From contig OZ025224.1 in the NCBI GenBank assembly GCA_964019055.1, forward strand, positions 2,782,001 to 2,846,000: a stretch of DNA of 64,000 bases, written 5' to 3'. This document shows, piece by piece, positions 1 through 10,649 of the stretch. This stretch comes from Anthopleura xanthogrammica. Its lineage: Eukaryota > Cnidaria > Anthozoa > Actiniaria > Actiniidae. Below the pieces are notes generated by a model. It was not told the DNA's origin. It did not search any database and saw nothing but the letters and a program-made list of their open reading frames with translations. Position numbers and translations under genes: made by a program. Position 1 is the first letter of the stretch. Every line of letters begins with the position of its first letter.

Positions 1-816
1 CTTCCCTCGCTTTACTCTTTCGCCTTGCTTTGGTAAGATAGCTACTTGCACATCTTCCGTTAACTCAGCGGGATAGGAGAGCTTCAAAAGTGCGATATCA
101 TACCCATCACCTTTCTCGGCGAATGCTTTCCTATGAATATGGATCATAGAAACATCGAACTCTTGCTCTTTACCTTCATCCTCGCCACGCAAGTGTTCAC
201 CTATAAATGATTTGTTTTTCAAAACTGATATGAATATTCTCTTGTAGTAATGTTGCTAGTTGTCTTATACCCCCCATACTTGGTCTGTGAGCTAACATAT
301 TCCCAGATTAGGAGCCCATTACTAGGCCTAGGAGCGTCCATATCCCATACTGCATGGGTCTGTGAGCTAACATATTCCCAGATCAGGAGCTCAATACTAG
401 GAGCATTCATATCCCATACTGGGTCTGTGAGCCAGCATTTCCCAGATCAGGAGCTAGCTTGAGTCCATCACTAAGGATGTTGTCGAGGTGGCAAAAACAT
501 AAATATAATCATAACAAAACCTAGGGGCGTAGCGAGAACCAACGATCCCGCTACGCTACTAACAAAACCTTACCAAGAACAACTTTCAATGTCGATTTTT
601 CAGCATTGAAGACACACGCTGCGCTGGTTACCACCCATTGTGGATCAACGAGAACTGCTCCACATTTAGGTCTATATGAGTATGTGGAATTGGCCTCCAA
701 CTGTAGAAGCAGTCCCTGCCATGGCCATTTGTTTGGCTTGGATTCTTTACCTCCAACGATGCGTTTGAGGAGACCGTCTAATGGCGGATCGTTTAAGAAT
801 GGCGGCCTTGAGTGAA
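1..816 (-). CDS. Chymotrypsin-fold serine protease homologue, copy 2 (partial)
   Basis: Two exons are visible on the minus strand: 816..574 and 224..1; the C-terminal exon lies outside the window. The first carries the activation site R|IVGG, the WPWQ core and a Cys-containing block equivalent to the chymotrypsin TAAHC motif. Here it reads TSAAC, so the catalytic His is Ala. The second carries GYDIALLKL, where the catalytic Asp is kept. The 574 border is a GT donor (ttg|gtaagg) and exon 2 starts after a CAG; phases agree (1/1). The signal-peptide exon was not found: the frame upstream of 816 is closed by a stop, and a pyrimidine-rich stretch precedes the acceptor. It is 90% or more alike to the neighbouring copy at 5997-8206. 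With His lost it is unlikely to be a protease; secreted regulatory or clip-like SPH roles are known for the fold but are inference here. Confidence 0.8.
284..458. repeat. Minisatellite, about 65-bp unit, in protease-homologue intron
   Basis: About three imperfect copies of a unit built from 'tgtgagct/cagcata', 'ttcccagatcaggagcc', 'ctaggagcatccat' and 'atcccatactgg'. The same unit recurs at 7212-7360 and 7683-7885 in the duplicated gene. Confidence 0.75.
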
Positions 817-931
817 CTGGATGATTAAAGAAGATGGAAGCCGGTATATAGGTGAAAAGCAAGTTTTATTGCTTGGTGATGGGCAAGGAGCAAGGAATAT
901 GAATGAAGAAGCTTTCGAATTCTATTTCTCC

Positions 932-937
<6 letters not shown>

Positions 938-1018
<81 letters not shown>
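938..1018. repeat. (CT)n microsatellite
   Basis: Uninterrupted CT dinucleotides for about 80 bp, upstream of the His-box exon of the partial protease homologue. The duplicate at 8331-8394 is shorter and interrupted by TTT and CCC. Confidence 0.95.
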
Positions 1019-1021
<3 letters not shown>

Positions 1022-2024
1022 CCTTTTCTCTGCTTTCAAGATTGTTAAATAGAATCAATACCTTGAGCTAGAAAGCCAAACAAGACCAGTGCTACAAAAC
1101 TACAATATTCCCTGGAATTCATTCTTGAAGTCTTCTCTGATTTCTATTTTTCTATTTTCCTCACAGTCTTGGCAACAACCTCAGCACAAAATATCACCCA
1201 GCGAAGTAAACTTTTTACAAAAATCACCTCCTTAAGTACCAGACCTTGTTTAAACAATTCATTATGAAATTTTCAGTTATTTGTTTACGACGAAATCCGG
1301 AAAGTACTTTAACAACAAAACAAACAATGATACCCAAAAAAAACCGCATTTATTTAAAGATCGCTCCTCTCAAAGGCATATTTAAACAATTTAATACAAT
1401 TTCCAAGCTCTTGAAAAAAATTCGGCCTCTGTTGTTTGACCAACAGTCACCAAGTCCACCAAGTGAGCAAATAGTAATTTTTGTAACTATTCTTTCGAGG
1501 GCGCAAGCACTGAAGGTGTGTAGAACAACAGCAGTTCATCAACGTTGTCAAATATTGTCACAAAATTTGTTTCCCCTTGTACAAAAACAATAATTATCCT
1601 GCACTTTTGACTGTGAAGATAATATGTTCCTTGGTTACTATTGGGGCCATATAGATAAGTTTAACCAACTTTTATTTCTTTTACAATTTTCATCAATTTT
1701 CATCCAAGTGCCCCTTTAAAGACTTCTTCAAAAAATTTTCTTTTTGTTTCTGGTTGTTTTCTTATACATCTTTTAATATAATGAAATTTGCAACATCTTC
1801 GGTTCAGTCTTTAGCGAGGGTCCTTAAGGGGTAAAATAGGAGCTTGCATTCGCTTTTCTTTGGGCTGGGAAAATACTATAGAATCAGTCATGCACTGGGA
1901 TTTAGATTTTGCAAAATCTCTAACTTTAAGTCTATAACTCGGACTGAGATTTTGCATGACTGGGACTCAGTGGGATTTTGCAAAATTTTGGGCCCCCCAT
2001 TCAGGACCATCTTTAATATGTGTG

Positions 2025-2215
2025 GTTCTATCCTGGTAAAGTAGTGCTCTTGCCTCTCATCTCTGGGTTTGGTTCCTGGACTCACATGTGAGTAGAGTTC
2101 GTTAGGTCTCTCCCTTATTCAAGGGTTTTCGTTTGGTTTCTATGGTTTTCGTCCCTCGTCCGCTAAACTGACGCTAAATTCCAGTTCTAGAGTGTCCAAC
2201 TCCACGTTAATCACA
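2025..2215 (+). repeat. SINE-like tail
   Basis: Contains 'ggtttggttcctggactca' (box-B-like) followed by 'tgtgagtagagttcgttagg' and a C/T-rich tail of the kind that ends tRNA-derived SINEs. A second copy at 9775-9960 exists through the segmental duplication, and a related tail lies at 18213-18345. Family assignment is from recall only. Confidence 0.45.
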
Positions 2216-2432
2216 CCAGTAAGTTTATTTGTTTTAAATAAACAGAGTTAATCAAGGATGAAAAAAGCAATATACTTTGCTATGTAAATAAAGAATTTTT
2301 TGTTTACTTTGATGAAGTAGAATTTAATTTATTCAATTTGTTTTTGGTATCGATCGATTCGCTTTGTTTTTTTAATACTACAAACCTGAAAGAATGTTTA
2401 CAAACAAATAATTATAGAACACTCTTAACTCT

Positions 2433-2665
2433 TTCTTCATTTCTTTCTCTTTCTTTTTCTCTCTCTCTCTTTCTCTTTCTCTTTTTCTTTTTCTTTTTCT
2501 TTCTCTTTTAATCTCTGCTCTGCTTTGATGAAATAGAATTTAAGGAAAGAAATGTAAAGGAAAAGAAAAGGAAAGAAAAGAAAAGAAAAGAAAAGAAAAG
2601 AAAAGAAAAGACAATTAAAAAGAAGAGAAGAGTATAAAAAAGAAGAGAAGAGAAGAGAAGAGAGA
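2433..2665. repeat. Pyrimidine (CTTT)n then (AAAAG)n tracts
   Basis: A C/T-rich run (2433-2510) is followed by about twelve AAAAG-type units (2555-2662), capable of folding back on each other. No gene is seen between 1100 and 5990 beyond the weak exon at 4554. Confidence 0.85.
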
Positions 2666-2829
2666 TAATACAATGAAATGCAGACAGGCAGACAGTCAGT
2701 CAGTCAGGCAAAAGGGCAAATAGATAAAAGTCCGTTTACAAAGACGATTTTTGAGGCGAGTTTTAATCCGATTTTAGATACGATTTTTTTGCTGCGATTT
2801 TGGTCATAGTGAATAATGGTAACCAGCTG

Positions 2830-3130
2830 ATCTGAAATAGTGACCGTAGAAATGACGTCACTGCAAAACTGAAGTGTCATGAAGCCTGTGAAAATCAACT
2901 TATAGAATTTTATATCTGAGATAAATCTAGATTTTCAGGAGGAGTTTTTCATATTTCAATTCGTATACTTTTACTATGATATTCTTCATTTAGTGGGAAA
3001 ATGAAATAAAGAAATAACCGTTCCCCGAGTCGCCGGGTTGCTAAGGATGACACCCCAGTTTTGCAAATTTTCTCGATTCTGATTGGCTAACATTTTTTCT
3101 CAGATCAGCTGGAAAGGATTAACTTGTAAA
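2830..3130 (+). repeat. Dispersed repeat, copy 1
   Basis: Shares 'tgcaaaactgaagtgtcatg', 'gagataaatctagattttca' and 'tgattggcta...ctcagatcagctgga' with the inverted copy at 12350-12620. No coding capacity. Confidence 0.65.
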
Positions 3131-3642
3131 GTTTGATTCAGGAAACCAAGATATTACCTGGGCAAATGCATCATAAGACAAAATTTATTATATTTTAAAA
3201 TATATTAAAATATATAACAGACGCACCATCCAGTCTACACCATCGCCTGATAAAGACTAGCATCTTGTCGTGGTCCTCTACAAATGACCGTCAATCGTGA
3301 GACAAACGAATTAGTATAATTTCTTTATAAAAATTATAATATTTTCAATAATATTTTCGCCGCAGAAATCGCCAGTGTAAATGGGTCTGAAGAAGGCATG
3401 GTTTAATGTTTCTTAATCATTAATAATGATCAATCAAATCTTTATTTTATTTTTTCAATTATACATTTCAATCATTACATTTAAATCAAATATCCATGGT
3501 ATGGTCGAGAATAGTCCGATCCGAGCGAGCAGTATAATGCGTTACAACCTGTCACGCATCACACAGGTCTTAGTACATGATGTTGATAGAATGATCACAC
3601 ACTGGTAGAAAAAAAGAAAATAGATGAATAATCAAATAAAAG

Positions 3643-3830
3643 AATGGATGGATGGATGGATGGATGGATGGATGGATGAATGGATGGATGGATGGATGGA
3701 TGGATGGATGGATGGATGGATGGATGGATGGATGGATGGATGGGAGGATGGATGGGAGGATGGATGGATGGATGGATAGATAGATAGATGGATGGATGGA
3801 TGGATGGATGGATGGATGAATGAATAAATG
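3643..3830. repeat. (ATGG)n microsatellite
   Basis: About 45 tetranucleotide units with scattered ATGA, GGGA and ATAG variants; it produces long spurious His-Pro-Ser-Ile reading frames on the minus strand. Confidence 0.95.
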
Positions 3831-4204
3831 AAGGAATTCCCACTAAAATTTGTATTAGTAGATGAAGTCAAGAGCCAATCAGCGGAAATACTACTTATAA
3901 TTCTACTTTAACTATTATAGTATTATCTATTACCTTGTGGTGGGGGGGATGGAATTACAAGCACCACAAGTCTTCTTGCAGTAGTACTCCTTCAACATGG
4001 TCTTATAATAGTCTCTTTCACACCAGCCTTTTGCCTGCCATTGCTTACAATAATAGTGGGTATCCATGCAGAATGGGGCTAAAAGAGATTAAAAATACAC
4101 AAAAGTTTATTGAACTTTTTATGCTCATTTACTAAGCAAATTAAAGTTAACTTGAGTTGGTTCTCGAATTCGATGTCTCATCAAACAATCTCGGAAAGGA
4201 TTTA

Positions 4205-4460
4205 TATATATTGTTTACGTTTGTTTCTTCTACTATTTTTTAATATTTTACGTTTTAGTGCATCATCAGGGCGAAAAGTATGTTTTACAACGATTCAAAT
4301 TATTTAAAGACTATAAGCGCGCGCGATTTGCGTTTGACGAATATAAGGACGAATCAGAGAAACAATACGATCTACGTGTATAAACGAATCTTAACGAACC
4401 TAACAACCTACTTTTCGCCCTGATGATGCACTAGAAGTGCGAAAGCTCGGTAAAATATTA
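4205..4460. repeat. Inverted repeat with hammerhead-like core
   Basis: 'GTGCATCATCAGGGCGAAAA' (4258-4280 area) reappears inverted at 4410-4432. On the plus strand the right arm continues CTGATGA (4420-4426), a GCAC/GTGC stem (4428-4440) and GAAA (4441-4444), which is the order of a hammerhead ribozyme core. Helices I and III were not convincingly found. Penelope-like elements carry such motifs in their terminal repeats. Confidence 0.45.
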
Positions 4461-4553
4461 GAAATTATAACCCAACGATGAATTTTCGCGCGCTGTCATT
4501 GGTTCAAATGGGTCACGTGCAGGACGGGTATCAGGCGATATCCCCCGTCCGAA

Positions 4554-4721
4554 GTGATATTCGTCCAGGAGAAGGTAAAAACGTTAAAAAAGAAAAGAAA
4601 AAACACGGAAAACAAAGAAACTCGCTTTTTACAAACAAGTGAGAGTAAAATACAAAGACTGGTTGAAAAAACTACGCCAGGAAACACGAAAAAATCAACA
4701 AAATATACTGTAAATGTCTTC
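4554..4721 (+). other. Possible coding exon (basic, coiled)
   Basis: A Lys/Glu-rich open stretch ending in NTKKSTKYTVNVFN directly before a GTAAGC donor. The terminal motif loosely recalls the NTKKAT segment found N-terminal in Crypton/KIAA1958-type tyrosine recombinase proteins. It sits between inverted repeats (4205-4460 and 4961-5145), so it may be an exon of a degraded mobile element. No downstream exon with recombinase residues was identified. Confidence 0.25.
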
Positions 4722-4960
4722 AATGGTAAGCATCCATGTTTCGTGAATGAAGTTTTTGGTTTGTTTTCGAAATTGTTTTTATAAACTATTAAAAACCAAC
4801 AAAGAATTCGACAACAAATGTCAAACAGCTTTAATTTACCAAAATAATTGTTTTTATATCCAGCTTGGAGACGAGAGAGAATTATTTTTTGAAAACTCTG
4901 GAGATGACGAGTCGATGCAGTTTGCTGAATTCATTTCAGTGAAGTCGTTGGGTTATAAAA

Positions 4961-5145
4961 TAAATAAACCCCCTCTGGCTCACTGGAATATCGGCTGATA
5001 ATGTCCTTGGATGAGAAATGGTCCTCAAAATATCACATTTGCCCTCGAAGCTTCGCTTCTCGGCCAAATGTTCTTTTTTCGGACCATTTCTCATCCTCGG
5101 ACATTATCAGCCGATATCCCAGCCGCCAGGAGGGGTTTATTTACT
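4961..5145. mobile_element. Palindromic MITE
   Basis: An inverted repeat with arms of about 75 bp: 'taaataaaccccctctggct'...'cggctgataatgtcc' on the left against 'ggacattatcagccg'...'ggaggggtttatttac' on the right, separated by about 45 bp. No coding capacity. Confidence 0.75.
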
Positions 5146-5261
5146 AAATAGTGGAAGAAACAAACGTAAACAATATGGTTATTCCCACAATAACATTTTA
5201 GACATAGGATTTATTTAGTTGCTTTGCATATGTGCTCGTCCAACTACAATTATTTCAATAA

Positions 5262-5388
5262 ATCCCTTTCACGTGACGTCAAAGCAGCTCAGTTTGGAGG
5301 ACGACAAAACAAAAGAATTTCAATCTCCTGAGAATTGGAACCTGTTGTTTTGTCCTTCAAATTGAACTGTATTCTGACGTGCTGCAAT
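5262..5388. repeat. Palindromic dispersed repeat, copy 1
   Basis: Arms 'cgtgacgtcaaagcagctca'...'ggacgacaaaacaa' and 'ttgttttgtcctt'...'tctgacgtgctg'. A second, similarly oriented copy lies in intron 2 of esterase gene F (62735-62856). Confidence 0.7.
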
Positions 5389-5996
5389 TTGGGTCTATAT
5401 ATAGCACGCGCAGAATATATCTTCGTGACGTCCCCTAAATAAGTCGTCGGTTTTGTTGGACGTCAATCAAGGCGTTTGCATGAAAACATCAAAATGATAT
5501 CGAAAAAAACAGGTGAAATCTCTTGATTTGAAGTTGTTTGTCCCTCAACAACCACGTGACTAATTTGCATTTATACGATGCGAAAACCATCATGGCGTCG
5601 ATCGTGAATAAAAGATACAATTATTTTTTTACTTCGATTTGATTGGCCGAGAGATATGCAAATAACTGTCTAGAAACAAAAGGTCTGCTCATGCGCATTA
5701 CGGTGCAAAGTTTTGCTGCAAATAGTAGACTGCTCATGCGCAGTAACATTGAATTTGTCAACATGGCTCGCTTCCCTGACCTGCCAGAAAATGACTTTGC
5801 ATGTTTGATAGGCAGCAAAAAACAGCCAAAACACAAAACATAATTTGAATGATAAAACAACTATTGAACTCGGTTATCACAAAATCCGCCTTCGGCATCG
5901 GCAAATAATTGCTTGCTCTACTCTAAAAGATCACGGTATTTGACTCGACCTCGTCTATATAATAATTGCTTATTGAAAGTATTCTAATGAATTATT

Positions 5997-8206
5997 TTAC
6001 TTACTTTTTTCAAGCGGTGGAGAAACCATTTTTTCCTCAATCCAATGAATAAACGAGCTAATTTTCGTCATCACTGCATAGCCATGTACCGCTCCGCACT
6101 CATTATCACCCCAGCTTACAACTCCTTGAACAACCCACTTTCTACCTTTCTTACAGGCAAACGAGCCACCCGCATCACCATGGCAACCACTTTTTGGCTT
6201 CCTCTTCTTTTTAAATCCTGCGCAGAACATCGAAAATTCATCGATTTTACTGGCTAGCTCTTCGTTTTTCTTGCAAGCCTTGTATGATACCACTGGCATC
6301 TTTACTTGTTGAAGAACGTCTGACATATCACCATCGTATTCAGTTGATCCCCAACCTAGAATAGTACAACATATAGAGCTGTTAGGTTGTGACGTATTTC
6401 CGGGTCCAACTGCTCAAAAATACCGCTAAAATAAGGCGAAAAACGCACTTTATGATTTAACTTCCACCTGAAACAATTCATCGTTTCGGCGCTAGGCTTT
6501 CATGTGGTGGATCGTGTTACGGTCACCAAAAAGTTCGGACATTGTTGTTGAGTTGCCACACGATCGTACTGACGTTTATACAATTTATTGACTTGATTTG
6601 TTTCTTCTGTTCTCAAATTTTTATCAAAACTTCTTTAAAAATAAAGTATTTAGATAGTTTCACTAACATTTTGAGAACAGAATAAACAAATCAAGTAGAT
6701 AAATTGTATAAAAGTTAGTACGATCGTACGGCAATTCAACAACAATGTCCGAACTTTTTGGTGACCGTAACACGATCCATCACGTGAAGACCACGTGAAA
6801 GCCTAGCGCCGAAACGGTGAAATAGAATTTTGGACAACAAATCCTGTCATTAAGAAAAAGTAAGAAAAATCTTTATAGAACTGGGTTTTTTTTTATTTTG
6901 GACCCGGAAGTGGTTTTTCCATACGAGTGACATCACACTTAAAAGCTCTGTTGAAATCAAAATTATAATAATATACATGGAAAAATTTCTCGAATCTGAT
7001 ATATTGGCTGAAAGCAGAAAAAAGGAAATACAATGCAGTAAAAACGAAAGACAGTGCAGAAAAAAGGAAAGTACAGTGCATGTGTCGAAGACGCATTCTA
7101 ATTTGTTGAAAAACAATGGAAGAGATCGACCAAGAACCAATCAAAAATTAGATTTCAATGACATGAAATTTCAAAGACATTTTGTATATTTGTTGAATGG
7201 CGGCGAGATTTTTCCAGCATATTCTCAGATCAGGAGCCCATTACACGAAGCATTCATCTCCCATATATGCTGGGTTTAAATCTGTAAGCCAGCATATTCC
7301 CAAATTAGGAGCCCACTACTAGGAGTATCCATCTCCCAGAAATGCTCTGTGAGCCAGCACAATTTACTTATGTGAAGTAACTTAAAAAATCCAGGCTTTA
7401 CATACCGACCATAAAACATTTCTTCCCTCGCTTTACTTTTTCGCCTTGCTTTGGTAAGTTAGCCACTTGCACATCTTTCGTTAGATCGGCGGGATTGGAG
7501 AGCTTCAAAAGTGCGATATCATACCCATCACCTTTCTCAGCGAATGCTTTCCTATGAATATGGATCATAGAAACATCGAACTCTTGCTCTTTACCTTCAT
7601 CCTCGCCAAGCAAGTGTTCACCTATAAATGATTTGTTGTTCAAAACTGATATGAATATTCTCTTGTAGTAATGTTGCCCATACCTTGTCTGTGAGCTAAC
7701 ATATTCCCAGATCAGGAACCCATTATTAGGAGCATCCATATCCCATACTGGGTATGATGTGAGCCGGCATTTCCCAGATCAGGAGCCCATTATTAGGAGC
7801 ATTCATATCCCATACTGGGTATGATGTGAGCCAGCATTTCCCAGATCAGGAACCCATTACTAGGAGCATCCATATCCCATACTGAGCTCGCGAGTTCATC
7901 ACTAAGGATGTTGTTGAGGTGCAGCAAAAACATAAAGGAAATTATTAAATAACTAAACCTTACCAAGAACAACTTTCAACGTCGATTTTTCAGCATCGAA
8001 GACGCACTTTGCGCTGGTTACCACCCATTGTTGATCAACGAGAACTGCCCCACATCTTGGTTTATATGAGTCTGTGGTAAAGGCCTCCAACTGTAGAAGC
8101 AGTCCCTGCCATGGCCATTTGTTTGGCTTGGATTCTTTACCTCCAACGATGCGTTTGAGGAGACCGTCCAATGGCGGATCGTTTATGAATGGCGGCCTTG
8201 AGTGAA
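5997..8206 (-). CDS. Chymotrypsin-fold serine protease homologue, copy 1 (catalytically dead)
   Basis: Three minus-strand exons, 8206..7964, 7645..7406 and 6355..5997 (stop at 5997), join in frame (phase 1 at both junctions). Order: activation site R|IVGG, the His-box, GYDIALLKL (catalytic Asp present), CFMVG|WG across the second junction, then the Ser-box. The His-box reads TSAKC instead of TAAHC (His to Lys), and the Ser-box reads GDAGG instead of GDSGG (Ser to Ala). Two of three triad residues are therefore gone while the fold-defining cysteines, IVGG and VSWG remain, the classic pattern of a serine protease homologue. The residue aligned with trypsin Asp189 is Ser. The reading frame is clean, so this looks like a maintained pseudoenzyme rather than a decayed gene. 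A first exon with signal peptide should lie upstream (beyond the CT repeat) but was not identified. The intron at 6356-7405 contains a fold-back element. Confidence 0.85.
6479..6820. mobile_element. Fold-back element (arms about 150 bp)
   Basis: 'cgtttcggcgctaggctttc' at the left end returns inverted as 'gaaagcctagcgccgaaacg' at the right. The arms continue through 'gatcgtgttacggtcacc', 'aagttcggacattgttgttg' and 'caaatcaagt', with a short AT-rich loop. It lies in the last intron of the complete protease homologue. No open frame, so it is non-autonomous. Confidence 0.8.
7212..7360. repeat. Minisatellite, same unit
   Basis: Two copies of the intron minisatellite (ttctcagatcaggagcc..., ttcccaaattaggagcc...), just downstream of the middle exon of the complete protease homologue. 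Confidence 0.65.
7683..7885. repeat. Minisatellite, same unit (three copies)
   Basis: Three near-identical copies about 64-70 bp apart, lying in the intron between the His-box and Asp-box exons of the complete protease homologue. Confidence 0.75.
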
Positions 8207-8326
8207 CTGGATGATTAAAGAAGATGGAAGCCGGTAAATAAGTGAAAAGCAAGTTTTATTGCTTGGTGATGAGCAAGGAGCAAGGAATATGAATGAAGAA
8301 GGTTTCGAATTCTATTTCTTCGGCTT

Positions 8327-8330
<4 letters not shown>

Positions 8331-8358
<28 letters not shown>

Positions 8359-8394
8359 TCTCTCTCTCTCTCTCCCTCCCTCTCTCTCTCTCTT
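8331..8394. repeat. (CT)n microsatellite, interrupted
   Basis: The duplicate of the 938-1018 CT tract, interrupted by TTTCTCTTT and CCCTCCC. Confidence 0.9.
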
Positions 8395-10462
8395 ACTGTT
8401 TCCTTTTCTCTGCTTTCAAGATTGTTAAATTGAATCAATACCTTGAGCTAGAAAGCCAAACAAGACCAGTGCTACAAAACTACAATATTCCCTGGAATTC
8501 ATTCTTGAAGTCTTCTCTGATCAGAAAAGCTCTGTTTTCCTCACAGATCTGGCAACAACCTTAGAACAGAATGTCACCCAGTGAAGTAAACCTTTCACAA
8601 AAATCAACTCCTTAAGTACCAGACCATGTTTAAACAATTTATTGATTATGAAATTTTCAGTTATTTGCTTACGACGAAATCCGGAAAGTACTTTAACAAC
8701 AAAACAAACAATAAAATCAAACAATAACCCGCATTTATTTAAAGATCGCTCCTCTCAAAGGCATATTTAAACAGTTTAATATAATTTTCAAGCTCTTGAA
8801 AGAAGTTCGGCCTCGGTTGTTTGTCGAACAGTCACCAAGTAAGCAAATAGTAATTTTTGTAACTATTCTTTCGAGGGCGCAAGCACTGAAGGTGTGTAGA
8901 ACAACAGCAGTTCATCAACGTTGTCAAATATTGTTACAAAATTTGTTTCCCCTTGGTACAAAAACAATATTCACTTTTGATTGATGAAAAGTTTATTCTC
9001 TATATTCACATTGCCCATACAATGACCAGTCAAAAAGCGTCATAAAAACGTTCTTCTATCGAATGTACATATATCTTGTATTTTTATCTGTAAAATACTG
9101 ATTATCACTTGATTTTGAGTTATTTTCCCACATTCAGTACAGAATACGTATTGCCTCATGAAGAATTTCTAAAAAGTTTACTTTATAGGGACACTTGGAT
9201 GAAAACGCCCCAATTTTTGAAGTCCGAATAATTCAAATATTTGAAGATAATATGACTCAATTACGATTATGAAAACTAGATTGGCGAGAATATTATCCCG
9301 GGAGCCACTTGAAGTTGAGAAATTTTGATTTAAAAACTAAAAGAACAATAGGATTGAGTAAATAATGTCATTTACTCACAATGTAGATGCTGAAAAAGAA
9401 ATGATAATTTTCATCCGGCACTTTTGACTGTGAAGAAAATATGTTGCTTGGCTACTATTGGGGCCATGTAGATAAGTTTCATACAGTTAACCAAGTTTCA
9501 ATTCATTTCCAATTTTCATCAATTTTCATTCAAGTGCCCCTTTAAAGACTTCTTCAAAATTCTTTCGTTTTGTTTCTGGCTGTTTTCTCATACATCTTTA
9601 AATATGATGAAATTTGCAACATCAGTTCGGTTCAATCTTTAGCGAGGGTCCTCAAGAGGTAAAATGGGAGCTGGGATTTGCCTGTTTTTGGGGGGGGAAT
9701 GTTATTTCATGCACCGGGACTGGGATTTAGCCAATACTGGGACCTCTTTAGTATAATATGTGTGGTTTTATCCTGGTCAAGTAGTGCTCTTTCCTCTCAT
9801 TTCTGGGTTTGGTTCCTGGACTCACATGTGAGTAGAGTTCTTTAGGTCTCTCCCTTATTCAAGGGTTTTCGTACGGTTTCTATGGTTTTCCAGCCTCGTC
9901 CCCTAAACTGACGCTATATTTCAGTTCAAGAGTGTCCAACTCCACGTTAATCACACCAGTAAGTTTATTTGTTTCTAATAAACAGAGTTAATTAAGGATG
10001 AAAAAAGCAATATACTTTGCTATGTAAATAAAAAAATATAGAATTTAATTTATTCAATTTGTTTTTGGTATCGATCGATTCGCTTTGTTTTTTTAATACT
10101 ACAAACCTGAAAGAATGTTTACAAACAAATAATATAGAACACTCTTAACTCTTTCTTCGTTTCTTTCTCTTTCTTTTTCTTTCTTTTTCTTTTTCTCTCT
10201 TCCTCTTCCTCTTTCTGTTTTTCTTTTTCTTTCTCTTTAAATCTGTGCTCTGCTCTGCTCTACTTTGATGAAATAGAATTTAATTTATTCAATTTGTTTT
10301 TGGTATCAATCGATTCGCTTTTTTTTTAATACTACAAACCTGAAAAAATGTTTACAAACAAATAATTATAGAACACTCTTACTGCGAAATAGGTTTTTGT
10401 AAGCCAAATTTATCATTTTTCTATACGAATATATTCTGAAATGATCGTAAATTATCTCTACT

Positions 10463-10643
10463 CAGTGGCGGATCCAGAGGGGGTTCCATGTTTTCCACGG
10501 AACCCCCTTTGAGCATCAGACCCTTTGAAAAGGGGTATATGAAATAATGAGAATGCATCCTGCAATGAAGTTTTACGTATCAGTTGTTGAAAGAGTGAAG
10601 ACGAAATGGAACCCCCCTTTGTGAAATTCTGGATCCGCCACTG
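10463..10643. mobile_element. hAT-like MITE, 181 bp
   Basis: Perfect 16-bp terminal inverted repeats CAGTGGCGGATCCAGA / TCTGGATCCGCCACTG, with internal 'ggaacccccttt' also inverted. A target duplication is not clear. Related termini are found in intron 3 of genes B, C and D. Confidence 0.75.
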
Positions 10644-10649
10644 CCACTT

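Larger units (their letters stand above)
7430..10250. repeat. Segmental duplication of 1-2520
   Basis: The block from the protease-homologue middle exon through its 5' flank repeats, in the same order and orientation, the sequence at 1-2520: exons (1-224 and 7406-7645), CT tract, the 1030-1600 flank (8400-8965) and the 1800-2520 flank (9640-10250). About 400 bp at 9000-9420 is present only in this copy. A tandem duplication is the simplest reading. Confidence 0.85.

Noticed and set aside
812..1058. Open frames of Leu-Ser or Arg-Glu repeats
   Set aside because: They are translations of the CT microsatellite and not conserved in the duplicate.
3595..3871. His-Pro-Ser-Ile repeat frames
   Set aside because: Produced entirely by the ATGG microsatellite.
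5643..5843. Short plus-strand frame containing MARFPDLPENDFACLIG
   Set aside because: An attractive start resembling first exons of recombinase-like genes, but it ends after 26 codons from that ATG with no donor continuing the frame.
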